From: Pedobacter foliorum
GTDB taxonomy: Bacteria; Bacteroidota; Bacteroidia; Sphingobacteriales; Sphingobacteriaceae
NCBI RefSeq assembly: GCF_013266735.1
Contig: NZ_JABSNU010000002.1
Location: 372,001 to 436,000, forward strand
Length of the DNA: 64,000 nucleotides
Direction of reading: 5' to 3'
Shown in pieces: positions 36,097 through 45,341 of this stretch. The notes beneath the pieces were generated by a model. The model ran no database searches and was not told the DNA's origin. It saw nothing but the letters and a program-made list of their open reading frames with translations. Position 1 is the stretch's first letter. Every line of letters starts with the position of its first letter. The position numbers were made by a program, and so were the translations under genes.

Positions 36097-37524
36097 TTAT
36101 TGTTTCTTTTTTGATTTTTTAAGGATGAAATCCGCAAGCTTGCTAATATCCTCCGTATTTATGGCTCCATTCCAGGCAGGCATTCCTTTATCAGTAATTC
36201 CGTTAGTGATACTGGCTACAATTGATTTTTTATCAGATCCATATAGAAACTTTGAGTTGATAAAACCTTTAGCTGTTGGTGTACCCTGCAACTTGTTTCC
36301 ATGACAGGATGCGCAAAGCTGTTGAAAAATACCCGCCGTTGTATGTTGAGCTTGTTTTGCTTGAGTTTTTGTCTGACTTAACTTTTGCGACTCCAACACC
36401 GAAGTTCCAGAAGGTCTCATCCTTAAAATCATATCGTCATGCCCATCACGCGGATGCCCTTCTCCTGGATCATTCATTGAGGTCGAGAAATAAATATATC
36501 CGTCTGGGCCAGTTACCAACGACCTGATTCTACCATATTTATTTTTGATCATAACCAGTTGATCAGTAATTTTATTATTAACTAGGCTAAGGTTTAAAAT
36601 GGCTTCTCCACGGAGGCAGGCGACTAATAATTTACCTGTCAATTGAGGGAATTGAACGCCATTGTAAAACAGAATCTCACTAGGGCCAATTGATGGGGTA
36701 TATTGTACCAACGGAGACTCCATGCCATCACGTTTGTCGTCATGATGTATACCAGGCCATCCATAATTACCTCCCTTTTTGATAAGGTTAATTTCATCTC
36801 CACCAGTAGGGCCGTGCTCCGATTCGTACAGTAATCCCGTTACAGGCTGAAAAGCTATACCCTGTGGATTACGGTGGCCAAAAGACCAGATCTCTTTGCG
36901 GGCGGTGTCATTTTTAACAAATGGATTATCAGTAGGAATGCCACCATCGTCATTAACTCTTAGTATCTTCCCGTTGTAAGCTTTTAGATCCTGTGCCAGC
37001 ATTGGCTGATCTGCATCTCCAGTGGTGATGTACAATTTTTTGTCGGGTCCAAAAACAAGTCTGCATCCGGTATGGTTCTGATTTGCAGGGATATCCTTTA
37101 AGATCACTAAAGGGTTTAATAAAGTGTCTTTAATTAATTCATATCTTACAATACGTAATTTCATACGATTGTCAGATAGGTAATTACTTGCTAAATAGAT
37201 TTGTTTGTTTTTACTAAACGAAGGATGTAAACATAACCCTAATGCACCGGATTTATTCCTGAGTACAACATCGTTGAGATTGAATATAGGTTTAGTAACT
37301 AGTTTGTTATTCCTAATGATCCTTACCCGACCTTCCCTTTCTGTAAACAATATACTTTTGTCCGGTAGAAACACAATCTGCCATGGTACTCTCAGGTTTT
37401 CAGCCACAGTATCAATCTGATAGCCTTCTTCCGGTAAAGCCACAGGGAAAGATCCGTCGATAAAAGCAGAGCTAATTAATCCAAACAAGGATATGAAGGT
37501 AAGGAGTAGCCTATTTTTTTGCAT
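36097..37524 (-). CDS. PQQ-dependent sugar dehydrogenase fused to cytochrome c
   Basis: A 475-residue exported protein (signal peptide within 1-22). Residues about 35-360 are the glucose/sorbosone dehydrogenase propeller of the soluble aldose dehydrogenase type (ENLRVPWQIVFLPDKSILFTER, NHTGCRLVFGPDKKLYITTGD, FGHRNPQGIAF, SEHGPTGGDEIN), with His and Arg positions expected to bind PQQ and substrate. A C-terminal cytochrome c follows with haem motif CASCH (about 404) and the axial Met in GMPAW near 450. Electrons from the sugar would pass to the haem and on to the respiratory chain in the periplasm. Confidence 0.88.
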   Translation of the reverse strand: MQKNRLLLTFISLFGLISSAFIDGSFPVALPEEGYQIDTVAENLRVPWQIVFLPDKSILFTEREGRVRIIRNNKLVTKPIFNLNDVVLRNKSGALGLCLHPSFSKNKQIYLASNYLSDNRMKLRIVRYELIKDTLLNPLVILKDIPANQNHTGCRLVFGPDKKLYITTGDADQPMLAQDLKAYNGKILRVNDDGGIPTDNPFVKNDTARKEIWSFGHRNPQGIAFQPVTGLLYESEHGPTGGDEINLIKKGGNYGWPGIHHDDKRDGMESPLVQYTPSIGPSEILFYNGVQFPQLTGKLLVACLRGEAILNLSLVNNKITDQLVMIKNKYGRIRSLVTGPDGYIYFSTSMNDPGEGHPRDGHDDMILRMRPSGTSVLESQKLSQTKTQAKQAQHTTAGIFQQLCASCHGNKLQGTPTAKGFINSKFLYGSDKKSIVASITNGITDKGMPAWNGAINTEDISKLADFILKKSKKKQ

Positions 37525-37684
37525 ACCTGAGGAGGATTTGTTTGACTTCCAATTTAGGGAAATAATTTCATATCCATTTTAAGAAATTAGATTCAATTGT
37601 TGCCTCAAAATCTCGGTAAATATTTAAATTTAGAATCTCGGTTGGCAGAAATAAGACAATTGCTTAACTAAAATTGGAATTGAA

Positions 37685-39028
37685 GTGAAAAAAATAGTAT
37701 TAACATTTATAGGTTTTTTACTTAGCGGATGGGTTGTTGCACAGGTCACGATGATCAATCCAAAAACAGATACCCGCTTACTAAAAGATTTTGAAAATAG
37801 AAAACTAGGACTTTTTGTTCACTGGATGGCTTGCCACACTCCTGAAACCGGAGACTCCTGGTCTATTGGAAATGGCACACCCAAACGGGTAGCCGATTCC
37901 ATTACCTTGGCTTGGAATCCTTATAAATTTAACCCAAAGAAGATCGTTGATTTCGCAGTGAAAGCTGGATGTAAATATATGGTTGTAATTTCCAAACATC
38001 ATGATGGATTTGCCATTTGGAACAGCAAGTACAGTGATTGGGATTTAAAGCGCAGCAAATTTAAACGGGATATTTTAAAAGAATTGGAAACGGAGGCGCA
38101 CAAGCGAGGGCTGTTGTTTGGCATTTATTATTCTATTGCTGATATCCATTATGCGGGCTGGCAATCAATGCCTATAGCGGGAAAATCGCCAGATATACCT
38201 ACCGGAGGAAAAGATGCCTTTATTAAATTTGTACATAATCAGGTGAAAGAGCTGATTGTAAACTACAAGCCGGATATTATGTGGTTTGATGGACACTGGT
38301 TAGATCCGCTATGGGGGCCTAAAGAAGGAAAGGAACTATATAGCTTTGTGAAACAGTTAAAACCTGCAACATTGAGCACCCGTTTGTCGGTTACAAGAGC
38401 AGAGGACGATACAAAAGGCCCTGAAACCTTTGTTACAGATGGCGCTGCCGGCGATTTCTTCTCATATGAGGCAAAGACAACAGATGCGCCTTCTTTCCCT
38501 TGGGAAGCATGTACCAGCGTGAGTTATCCTGTATATGCGTATGAGCCAGATGCAAAAATGCACACCAAAGCCGAACTTGTTAATACCTTCAATAAGGTCA
38601 TTTGTGGAAATGGAAATTTCCTACTGAACATAGGCCCCGAACGAACAGGCGAGCTGCCTAAACGGCTAACCGATCGTTTCCTGGAATTTTCTTCATGGGT
38701 AAATATGTACAAAGACGCAGTATACAATACTTCAGGTGGGCCGTTTAAACAAGGTGATTGGGGCGGAAGTACCTATAAAGGAAGTAAAATATACCTGCAC
38801 CTCAGGAAGTCCGCTAACTCAATTCACATTTTATTTGAACAAATAAAAGGATATAAACTTAAATCAGTCATTAACTTGAAAAGCGGCAGTAATCTGAAAA
38901 TAGAACAGGTTTCTGATGGTTACATTATCAATACTTCATCAATTGATGCCAAAGAATTGATTCCGGTTATTGAATTAAGGTTAGACAGAAACTACGTTTT
39001 TGAAAAATGGATTCAACTATTAACCTAA
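37685..39028 (+). CDS. Alpha-L-fucosidase, GH29 (GTG start)
   Basis: A 447-residue secreted glycosidase. The GTG start is kept because it gives a good signal peptide (MKKIVLTFIGFLLSGWVVAQ); the next ATG would remove it. The GH29 barrel shows GLFVHW, the His pair KHHDGFAIW near 100, and MWFDGHW near 200, where Asp is the expected nucleophile. The acid/base position is variable in the family and I cannot assign it. It cleaves terminal L-fucose from glycans. It stands alone, without SusCD genes nearby. Confidence 0.9.
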   Translation: MKKIVLTFIGFLLSGWVVAQVTMINPKTDTRLLKDFENRKLGLFVHWMACHTPETGDSWSIGNGTPKRVADSITLAWNPYKFNPKKIVDFAVKAGCKYMVVISKHHDGFAIWNSKYSDWDLKRSKFKRDILKELETEAHKRGLLFGIYYSIADIHYAGWQSMPIAGKSPDIPTGGKDAFIKFVHNQVKELIVNYKPDIMWFDGHWLDPLWGPKEGKELYSFVKQLKPATLSTRLSVTRAEDDTKGPETFVTDGAAGDFFSYEAKTTDAPSFPWEACTSVSYPVYAYEPDAKMHTKAELVNTFNKVICGNGNFLLNIGPERTGELPKRLTDRFLEFSSWVNMYKDAVYNTSGGPFKQGDWGGSTYKGSKIYLHLRKSANSIHILFEQIKGYKLKSVINLKSGSNLKIEQVSDGYIINTSSIDAKELIPVIELRLDRNYVFEKWIQLLT

Positions 39029-39079
39029 TTATATAAATTAAAGACCATATTATATAAGCCCTCCCAAGGCCAGCCATAG

Positions 39080-39087
39080 TACCTTTG
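39080..39087 (+). promoter_or_regulatory. Candidate -7 element of copA
   Basis: TACCTTTG matches TAnnTTTG and lies 20 bases before the copA ATG. No TTG is seen 19-20 bases upstream, which fits a promoter that needs an activator, such as the HMA-AraC protein encoded downstream. Confidence 0.45.
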
Positions 39088-39107
39088 TATTATAAATAAT
39101 TAAGATT

Positions 39108-41402
39108 ATGGCTTTACAAGAAAATATAGAAACAATTTCTTTTCCCGTGTTGGGGATGACTTGTGCCAGTTGTGCGGTAAGTGTTGAATCGATGATAGGT
39201 GCACAAGCTGGCGTAAAACAAGCTGAGGTAAACTATGCAACCCAAAAGGTAAAAGTTACCTATGATGCAGATGTAATACAGCCAGAAGGAATGCAAAAAG
39301 CAGTTCAGTCGGTAGGGTACGACTTAATTCTGGATACAGATAAAGGAAACGAAAAACAAGAACAGGTACAGGCCGACAATTATAAAGCGTTAAAAAAGAG
39401 AATCATTGCCGCAGGAATATTAACTATACCTATAGTAATAATAGGCATGTTTTTTATGGATATGCCTTATGGAAACTACATTATGTTGGTTTTATCGGCA
39501 CCAGTAGTGTTTTACTTCGGTAAAAACTTCTTTATAAATGCTTTTAAACAAGCAAAACACAGCAAAGCGAATATGGATACACTGGTTGCATTAAGCACCG
39601 GAATTGCCTTCATTTTCAGTGTGTTTAATACATTTTATCCTGAGTTTTGGCACCACAGAGGACTACATCCACATGTGTATTACGAAGCTGCCGCTGTAGT
39701 AATCGTGTTTATCATGCTAGGTAAATTGCTCGAAGAACGTGCTAAATCAAACACTTCATCTGCCATTAAGAAACTAATTGGGTTACAGCCAAAAACGGTG
39801 ATACTTGTTACAGAAGATGGCGAAAAAGAGATTCAGGTGGCTGATGTTAAAGCAGGTGATAAACTGTTGGTTAGATCGGGCGAAAAAATCCCTGTAGATG
39901 GCAAGGTTTACGAAGGAAGTTCTTTTGTAGATGAAAGCATGATTACCGGAGAGCCCGTGGCTGTTTCTAAGCAAAAAGACGATAGTGTTTTCGCAGGAAC
40001 CATCAATCAAAAAGGCAGTTTCCGCTTTATAGCAGAAAAAGTTGGTAGCGAAACTATGCTGGCACACATTATTCAGCTGGTACAGGAAGCACAGGGCTCT
40101 AAAGCACCGGTTCAAAAACTGGTTGATAAAGTAGCCGGAATATTTGTACCGATAGTGATGTTGATTGCAATTATCACGCTGGGTGTGTGGTTGTTATTTG
40201 GCGGGGAACATGCCTTTACACAAGGGCTACTCGCTATGGTTACTGTACTGGTGATTGCTTGTCCTTGTGCGTTAGGACTTGCAACACCGACAGCAATTAT
40301 GGTTGGAATAGGCAAGGGGGCAGAGAGTGGTATTTTAATTAAAGATGCCGAAGCGCTTGAGCTTGGCTACAAAGTAAACGCCATCGTTTTAGATAAAACT
40401 GGAACCATTACAGAAGGTAAACCAGAGGTGACATCTATCCATTGGGCTGATAATTTGCCCGAAAACGTGGATCTGTTAAAGCAAATATTTGCCGCTATGG
40501 AACAAAGCTCAGAGCATCCACTGGCCGAGGCAATTTTTAACAGTCTTAAGACCGATTTTGAGAATCATAATAAAGGAGTTAATGGTGGTAATAAAGGACT
40601 TAATGGTCTAGATAAAGAGCTATTAAAACCTGCCAGTATCACAGATTTCGATAGCTTAACGGGTAAAGGCGTGTCGGCAGTTTATAAAAGCAAAAAGTAC
40701 TGGGCTGGAAGTCATAAGATATTGGCTGATCACAATCAGATTATATCCAGTGAATTGAAAGTACAAGCTAAAGTGTTACAAGATCAAGCCCAAACCGTAA
40801 TTTACTTTGCCAACGAAACACAAGTACTTGCTGTGGTATCAATTGCCGATCAGATAAAGAAAGGTTCAAAAGAAGCTGTGGCCCGACTTATTAAACAAGG
40901 TATAGAGGTTTATATGCTTACCGGCGACAATAAACAAACTGCGGCTGCGGTAGCGGCAACGGCAGGGATTACCAACTATATGGCCGAAGTATTGCCATCT
41001 GATAAGGCTGATTTTGTTAAAAAACTACAAGCCGAAGGAAAGGTAGTTGCCATGATTGGCGATGGAATAAACGACAGTCAGGCGTTGGCACAATCCAATG
41101 TGTCGATAGCGATGGGTAGAGGTTCTGATATTGCGATAGATGTGGCAAAGATTACGCTTATATCCTCGGATTTATTGCAGGTTCCAAAAGCTTTGCAGTT
41201 GTCTAAGAAAACGGTTAGGACTATTAAGCAGAACTTGTTCTGGGCATTTATTTACAACCTAATAGGGATTCCAATTGCAGCAGGGGTGCTGTATCCGGTT
41301 AACGGGTTTTTATTGAACCCAATGATTGCAGGTGCTGCTATGGCTTTAAGCTCGATATCGGTAGTGAGTAATAGCTTGCGATTGAAATTCGCAAAGCTGT
41401 AA
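39108..41402 (+). CDS. copA: Copper-exporting P1B-type ATPase
   Basis: A 764-residue pump that moves Cu(I) out of the cytoplasm. One N-terminal HMA domain has GMTCASC (Cys19, Cys22); the transmembrane metal site is CPC (about 385); the phosphorylation motif is DKTGTITEGKPEV (about 428); the HP motif is SSEHPLAEA and the ATP-binding hinge GDGINDSQAL (about 650). The CPC plus C-terminal YN / MxxSS arrangement (FIYNLIG, MALSSISVVSNSLRL) is that of Cu(I) pumps. It heads a copA-copZ-regulator cluster, with a REPIN-like repeat between copA and copZ. Confidence 0.95.
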   Translation: MALQENIETISFPVLGMTCASCAVSVESMIGAQAGVKQAEVNYATQKVKVTYDADVIQPEGMQKAVQSVGYDLILDTDKGNEKQEQVQADNYKALKKRIIAAGILTIPIVIIGMFFMDMPYGNYIMLVLSAPVVFYFGKNFFINAFKQAKHSKANMDTLVALSTGIAFIFSVFNTFYPEFWHHRGLHPHVYYEAAAVVIVFIMLGKLLEERAKSNTSSAIKKLIGLQPKTVILVTEDGEKEIQVADVKAGDKLLVRSGEKIPVDGKVYEGSSFVDESMITGEPVAVSKQKDDSVFAGTINQKGSFRFIAEKVGSETMLAHIIQLVQEAQGSKAPVQKLVDKVAGIFVPIVMLIAIITLGVWLLFGGEHAFTQGLLAMVTVLVIACPCALGLATPTAIMVGIGKGAESGILIKDAEALELGYKVNAIVLDKTGTITEGKPEVTSIHWADNLPENVDLLKQIFAAMEQSSEHPLAEAIFNSLKTDFENHNKGVNGGNKGLNGLDKELLKPASITDFDSLTGKGVSAVYKSKKYWAGSHKILADHNQIISSELKVQAKVLQDQAQTVIYFANETQVLAVVSIADQIKKGSKEAVARLIKQGIEVYMLTGDNKQTAAAVAATAGITNYMAEVLPSDKADFVKKLQAEGKVVAMIGDGINDSQALAQSNVSIAMGRGSDIAIDVAKITLISSDLLQVPKALQLSKKTVRTIKQNLFWAFIYNLIGIPIAAGVLYPVNGFLLNPMIAGAAMALSSISVVSNSLRLKFAKL

Positions 41403-41425
41403 AGGCGAGTGGGATATCTGTTCAG

Positions 41426-41508
41426 CGTCATCCTGAATTTATTTCAGGACCTCGCACTAGAAAGGCGGAATAGCGATTGCGAGGTCCTGAAATAAATTCA
41501 GGATGGCG
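41426..41508. repeat. REPIN-like inverted repeat between copA and copZ
   Basis: Arms CGTCATCC.. and ..GGATGGCG (one mismatch to the consensus GGATGACG) surround an inner part whose AAAGGCGGAATAGCG is the reverse complement of CGCTATTCCGCCTTT in the copy at 25491. In RNA it would form a long hairpin that could slow transcription or protect the copA mRNA 3' end. Confidence 0.85.
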
Positions 41509-41573
41509 AGAACTTTAAAAAACTAACAGTCTGAAAAAACATAACATAATAACAACAATTAAATTCAAAAAAT

Positions 41574-41786
41574 ATGCAAACTTTAAAATTCAAAACAAAT
41601 ATCAAATGTAGTGGTTGTATCGCAACGGTAACACCTCACTTAAACGGCTTAAACGAAATAGAAAACTGGGAAGTAGATACAGTAAACCCTGATAAAATAC
41701 TGAAAGTAGAAGCAGAGGACGACCTTAAAGCCACAGAAATAATTGCTACCTTAGAGAAAGCTGGTTATAAGGCTGAAGAAATATAA
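41574..41786 (+). CDS. copZ: CopZ-like HMA-domain copper chaperone
   Basis: A 70-residue single HMA domain with the metal motif KCSGC (Cys12, Cys15) and the usual beta-alpha-beta-beta-alpha-beta pattern ending ATLEKAGYKAEE. It should carry Cu(I) to the CopA pump and buffer copper in the cytoplasm. It lies 171 bases after copA, with a repeat in the gap, and 45 bases before the HMA-AraC regulator. Confidence 0.87.
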   Translation: MQTLKFKTNIKCSGCIATVTPHLNGLNEIENWEVDTVNPDKILKVEAEDDLKATEIIATLEKAGYKAEEI

Positions 41787-41831
41787 GTACTAAAGAAGAT
41801 ACATCAACCAAAAAGCATTAACACAGAAAAT

Positions 41832-42398
41832 ATGACATTGTATGTAAAAAATATGGTTTGCGACCGTTGCATTATGATCGTTGATGAGCGGTTACAAAAC
41901 CTTGGTTTTTCTGTAAAACAAATTACTTTAGGAAAAGTGGATGTTATTCCGGATCCTAATCCTGAACAATTAAAAGACATTGCTTTCGAATTTCAGGCCT
42001 TAGGTTTTGAGCTTATCCAAAAGGAGAAAAACCAACTGGTAGAGCAAATTAAAAATGAAGTAATCAATTTGGTTCACTATTCTGACTTAGGCGAAATCAA
42101 TCAAAGTTTGATGCATTTGGTGGCTGATAAATTGAATAAAGACTATAATTATCTGAGTAGATTATTCTCAGAATCAGAGGGTTTAACTATCGAGAAATAC
42201 ATCATTCAGCAAAAAGTAGAAAAGGTAAAGGAGCTGTTAGAGTATGGCGAACTAAATCTGAATGAAATATCCTTTAAAATGGGATATAGCAGCAGTGCCC
42301 ACTTGTCAGCGCAATTTAAATCCGTAACCGGACTTTCGCCAAGTAAATACAAAGCCTCATCCATTGCAAACAGGAAGCCTCTTGATAAATTGACTTAG
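41832..42398 (+). CDS. HMA-like domain fused to AraC DNA-binding domain (putative metal-responsive regulator)
   Basis: A 188-residue protein. Residues 1-65 look like a small HMA fold with the pair VCDRC (Cys10, Cys13). Residues about 75-180 are an AraC-type double helix-turn-helix (KDYNYLSRLFSESEGLTIEKYIIQQKVEKVKELL, then SFKMGYSSSAHLSAQFKSVTGLSPSKYK). It could sense copper directly through the Cys pair and switch on copA/copZ. It is the last gene of the copper cluster; its stop overlaps the convergent chrA by 4 bases. The family is, as far as I recall, widespread in Bacteroidota but not well characterised. Confidence 0.8.
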   Translation: MTLYVKNMVCDRCIMIVDERLQNLGFSVKQITLGKVDVIPDPNPEQLKDIAFEFQALGFELIQKEKNQLVEQIKNEVINLVHYSDLGEINQSLMHLVADKLNKDYNYLSRLFSESEGLTIEKYIIQQKVEKVKELLEYGELNLNEISFKMGYSSSAHLSAQFKSVTGLSPSKYKASSIANRKPLDKLT

Positions 42399-43561
42399 AT
42401 AAGATTTATCAATACACCAATTATTGCTGAAACTAGTATTAAGTATGGTTCTTTCACCTGCTTTATATAAATTAAAGCTAAGACAGAAAACAGCGCGATT
42501 GCAGTTGTAGGAATATCTACAATTGCTCGTGTTGCAATAATGATTACTGCACCCACAAGCGCCCCAATTACAGCACCGGTAATGCCATCTACAAAGGCTT
42601 TGATGCTGGGGTTTTTTGCTATCTTTTTGAAAGAAGGGGCAAGGGCGACGGTAAAAAGATAGCAAGGCAGAAAAGTGGCCAATGCTGCCACACAAGCACC
42701 CGGAAATCCTGCTACCAGATACCCGATAAAAGCAACGGTGATTACAACAGGACCGGGACTGATCATTGCTACTGCAACCGAGTCCAAAAACTCTTGTTCA
42801 TTAAGCCATCCGAATTCCTGAACTACCCCTCCATGCAAAAAAGGGACAATAGCCAATCCGCTACCAAACACAAATGTTCCTGCTTTTAGAAAAAACCAGC
42901 CAATTTCCTGTAATGTTTTACCCTCATATTGCCAAAAACCGATGCTTACTAAAATCAGAGAAGGAGCGGAGGCGGGTTGTTTAATCCACTTTGGTGGAGC
43001 TTTAACCAGCATGTAAATTACACCACAAGCTACAAAAAGTAAAACATCTTCTCTTTTGGTTATTACGGTGATTACTACGCCAGCAAGGTAAAATATCCAA
43101 AGTAACCAATTTGATTTAAAGGCTTCGAGATTCAGTTTGCTTACCGATTTAATGGTGAGTTTGTATGCGCTTACAGTGATAATGCCAATCACCGAAGCAC
43201 TTACTCCATAAAATACAGCTTGCATGCCGGGTAAACCGCTATAAAGTTTATATGCAACCCCTAGTATAACTACCATAATGAATGAGGGTATTACAAAAGC
43301 AAGGCCTGCTAATGTTGCCCCTAGCAATCCATAATGGACAAAGCCTATATAGATGCCTAGTTGAGCAGCCAAGGGGCCTGGAGCAAGCTGTGCTAATGCC
43401 AGGCCTTCCTTATATTCATCGTCTGAAATCCATTTTTTTTGTTCAACAAGGTCTCGTTGCATGTAGCCAACCAGAGCTACAGGGCCGCCAAAACCCCATG
43501 TACCAAGTTTTAAGAAATAGAGCACAAGATCGGTAAGTTTGTATGTGGAGGTATTTTTCAT
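42395..43561 (-). CDS. chrA: Chromate transporter, long-chain CHR type
   Basis: A 388-residue membrane protein with two homologous CHR halves: FLKLGTWGFGGPVALVGYM near 15 and FLKAGTFVFGSGLAIVPFLHGGVV near 225, each followed by LAQLAPGPLAAQLGIYIG and VAMISPGPVVITVAFIG. ChrA proteins expel chromate from the cytoplasm. It lies in a block with an envelope protein and a ChrB-AraC regulator, all on the same strand; it begins 14 bases after the envelope gene. Confidence 0.92.
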   Translation of the reverse strand: MKNTSTYKLTDLVLYFLKLGTWGFGGPVALVGYMQRDLVEQKKWISDDEYKEGLALAQLAPGPLAAQLGIYIGFVHYGLLGATLAGLAFVIPSFIMVVILGVAYKLYSGLPGMQAVFYGVSASVIGIITVSAYKLTIKSVSKLNLEAFKSNWLLWIFYLAGVVITVITKREDVLLFVACGVIYMLVKAPPKWIKQPASAPSLILVSIGFWQYEGKTLQEIGWFFLKAGTFVFGSGLAIVPFLHGGVVQEFGWLNEQEFLDSVAVAMISPGPVVITVAFIGYLVAGFPGACVAALATFLPCYLFTVALAPSFKKIAKNPSIKAFVDGITGAVIGALVGAVIIIATRAIVDIPTTAIALFSVLALIYIKQVKEPYLILVSAIIGVLINLI

Positions 43562-43575
43562 GATGGTTAGGCTGA

Positions 43576-44097
43576 TTAAAATGAAATTCCAAACTGAAAG
43601 CCTATGCCGTAGGTTGAAGATTGGTCGTTTCCGAAACGAGCTGGTAGGGGAATAGCAACAAAGTAACTGCAGGCTTTGTTTTTCTTTATTACCTTGTTGA
43701 ATACGGGGGTAATGCCATATCTGCCAGAGGTTTCGAAGGCTAGGCGGCCGGCGAAAGTAAAGCCGTCGCCAAGTGCGACCAGGATGCCTGGATGAAATAG
43801 TACATTGTTGACTTTACTGTTTGTACTGGTTGCTTTTATAAATGGTACTATTTCACTAGAGAAGCCTATTTTATCGCTTTTCCAGATGTTTATGCCTATG
43901 GGTAAGCCAACTACGTAACTGTCTTTAAAATTGGTGTGGGTACCATCAGTACTAAAAGATACAATAGGATGAATAACACCAACATAACCAGTTACTTTTG
44001 GATAGGTAGTTTGGTGTTGTTGCGCTATTACGGTTGTGCTTAAAATGGTATACAGAAGTATGGTGCAGAGTATCTTTTTACGTTGTTTTGTTTTCAT
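43576..44097 (-). CDS. Putative envelope beta-barrel protein of the chromate cluster
   Basis: A 173-residue protein with a signal peptide (STTVIAQ near residue 25). The mature part alternates hydrophobic and polar residues in about eight strands and ends with FGISF, which suggests a small outer-membrane barrel. I do not recognise a family. It sits between chrA and the ChrB-AraC gene on the same strand, so it may share their regulation. Confidence 0.55.
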   Translation of the reverse strand: MKTKQRKKILCTILLYTILSTTVIAQQHQTTYPKVTGYVGVIHPIVSFSTDGTHTNFKDSYVVGLPIGINIWKSDKIGFSSEIVPFIKATSTNSKVNNVLFHPGILVALGDGFTFAGRLAFETSGRYGITPVFNKVIKKNKACSYFVAIPLPARFGNDQSSTYGIGFQFGISF

Positions 44098-44159
44098 AGC
44101 ACAAGGCTACAGCATTTATAGAAGCTAAAATAGAACGTATTTTACTGCTGGTATAGAAT

Positions 44160-44999
44160 TTACTTTTTAGGAGGGGTTTTTCTGTATTGGGAGGGTTTTA
44201 GGCCTGTTTCTAGCTTGAAGATTCTTGTGAAATGGCTTTGATCGGAAAAGCCGGTTAGGTAGGCGATTTCTGATAAGGAGTAATCGGAGGTGGTCATGTA
44301 GGTAATGGCTTTGTTGATGCGAAGTTTTCTGATGTACTCACCAAAGGAAAGGTCGTCGAAGTATTTAGAGAATTCTCTGGATAGGTAGGTGGGGTTGATG
44401 TTTAGGTTGTTGGATATATTGGTGAGTGTGAGGGTCAGATTTGTATCTATCTGATCTTGAATAATTGTTTTTAATTCTGTAGCCCAAGTAGGGATTTTAT
44501 CTGTATTTCCTTTTTTAAGAAACTTCTGATATACTTCTATTAATAGTTGCTCAACGGGGCTTTCTGTATGTTTTACGTTTTGGAGGTGTTTGGCCCAGGT
44601 ATATAATGCGTCGTATATTACCATGCCGGCTTGTAATAGTTCCTGGTCGTTTTTAATGTTATAGGCCATTCCGGAGGCTATTGCCCATAGTCCTGAGGCC
44701 TGACTTGCTAAATTATGACGATCGGTATCTGCTCCTCTTACAATTGGAGCCATTATGTCGAGGGCGGGATCGTTGAGGTTGTACTTTTTTATGAGTGCAT
44801 CAAAGGTGCATTGGTCGTTTTGATGGGTGAGCTCAACGCCGGGTACGTCGAATGGTGTTGCGTTTATTTCGGCAGCTTTTTGTATAACTTGATCAAAGGG
44901 TACGTAGTAAAAGTGGGCGTTTTTATCGATGAAGTTTTTGATTAGCCAGGGGCATGCTATTCTGTCTATTTTTGGGCGCTCTCTTGTGATCCAGTTCAT
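44160..44999 (-). CDS. ChrB-type chromate-resistance domain fused to AraC HTH
   Basis: A 279-residue protein. Residues 1-150 match the ChrB C-terminal/chromate-resistance domain: DRIACPWLIKNFIDKNAHFYYVP, PFDVPGVELTHQNDQCTFDALI, DIMAPIVRGADTDRHNLASQASGL. Residues about 185-275 are an AraC double helix-turn-helix (INPTYLSREFSKYFDD.., TGFSDQSHFTRIFKLETGLKPSQYR). It is the first gene of the chromate block, 62 bases before the envelope protein gene. ChrB proteins elsewhere respond to chromate; here that domain seems to have become the sensor of an AraC regulator. Confidence 0.85.
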   Translation of the reverse strand: MNWITRERPKIDRIACPWLIKNFIDKNAHFYYVPFDQVIQKAAEINATPFDVPGVELTHQNDQCTFDALIKKYNLNDPALDIMAPIVRGADTDRHNLASQASGLWAIASGMAYNIKNDQELLQAGMVIYDALYTWAKHLQNVKHTESPVEQLLIEVYQKFLKKGNTDKIPTWATELKTIIQDQIDTNLTLTLTNISNNLNINPTYLSREFSKYFDDLSFGEYIRKLRINKAITYMTTSDYSLSEIAYLTGFSDQSHFTRIFKLETGLKPSQYRKTPPKK

Positions 45000-45134
45000 A
45001 GGCTAAAGTTACGTAACGTATTCTGTTTGGCGTTATATTGAAAAGGAGTTGTTTTTCTTGTTCAACTTTAATGTGGCTTTAATGCGGTTTTAATGTCTGC
45101 TTGTTATTATTGTACGAAGTTAATTTTATAGATT

Positions 45135-45335
45135 ATGTTGCAAAATACGTTGCTAGCGGCTCTTGGTACACCGGAAATTGCGGTGATTTTGGTTGTTGTT
45201 CTACTGCTTTTTGGTGGTAAAAAGATTCCTGAGTTGATGAGTGGGCTTGGAAAGGGAATCAGGGAGTTTAATAATGGAAAGGATGGCGTAGGTGATGTTG
45301 ATAAAAAATCTGCTGATTCTGAGCTGCCGAAATAG
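45135..45335 (+). CDS. tatA: Twin-arginine translocase subunit TatA/E
   Basis: A 66-residue protein with one N-terminal transmembrane helix ([15 protein letters not shown], about 14-28), the hinge FGGKKIPE, and an amphipathic helix [12 protein letters not shown], the complete TatA layout. TatA forms the pore-like assembly for folded proteins. tatC is not in the window. A Tat-signal substrate candidate is encoded at 50964. It converges on the next gene with 6 bases between them. Confidence 0.93.
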   Translation: MLQNTLLAALGTPEIAVILVVVLLLFGGKKIPELMSGLGKGIREFNNGKDGVGDVDKKSADSELPK

Positions 45336-45341
45336 GTTAGA

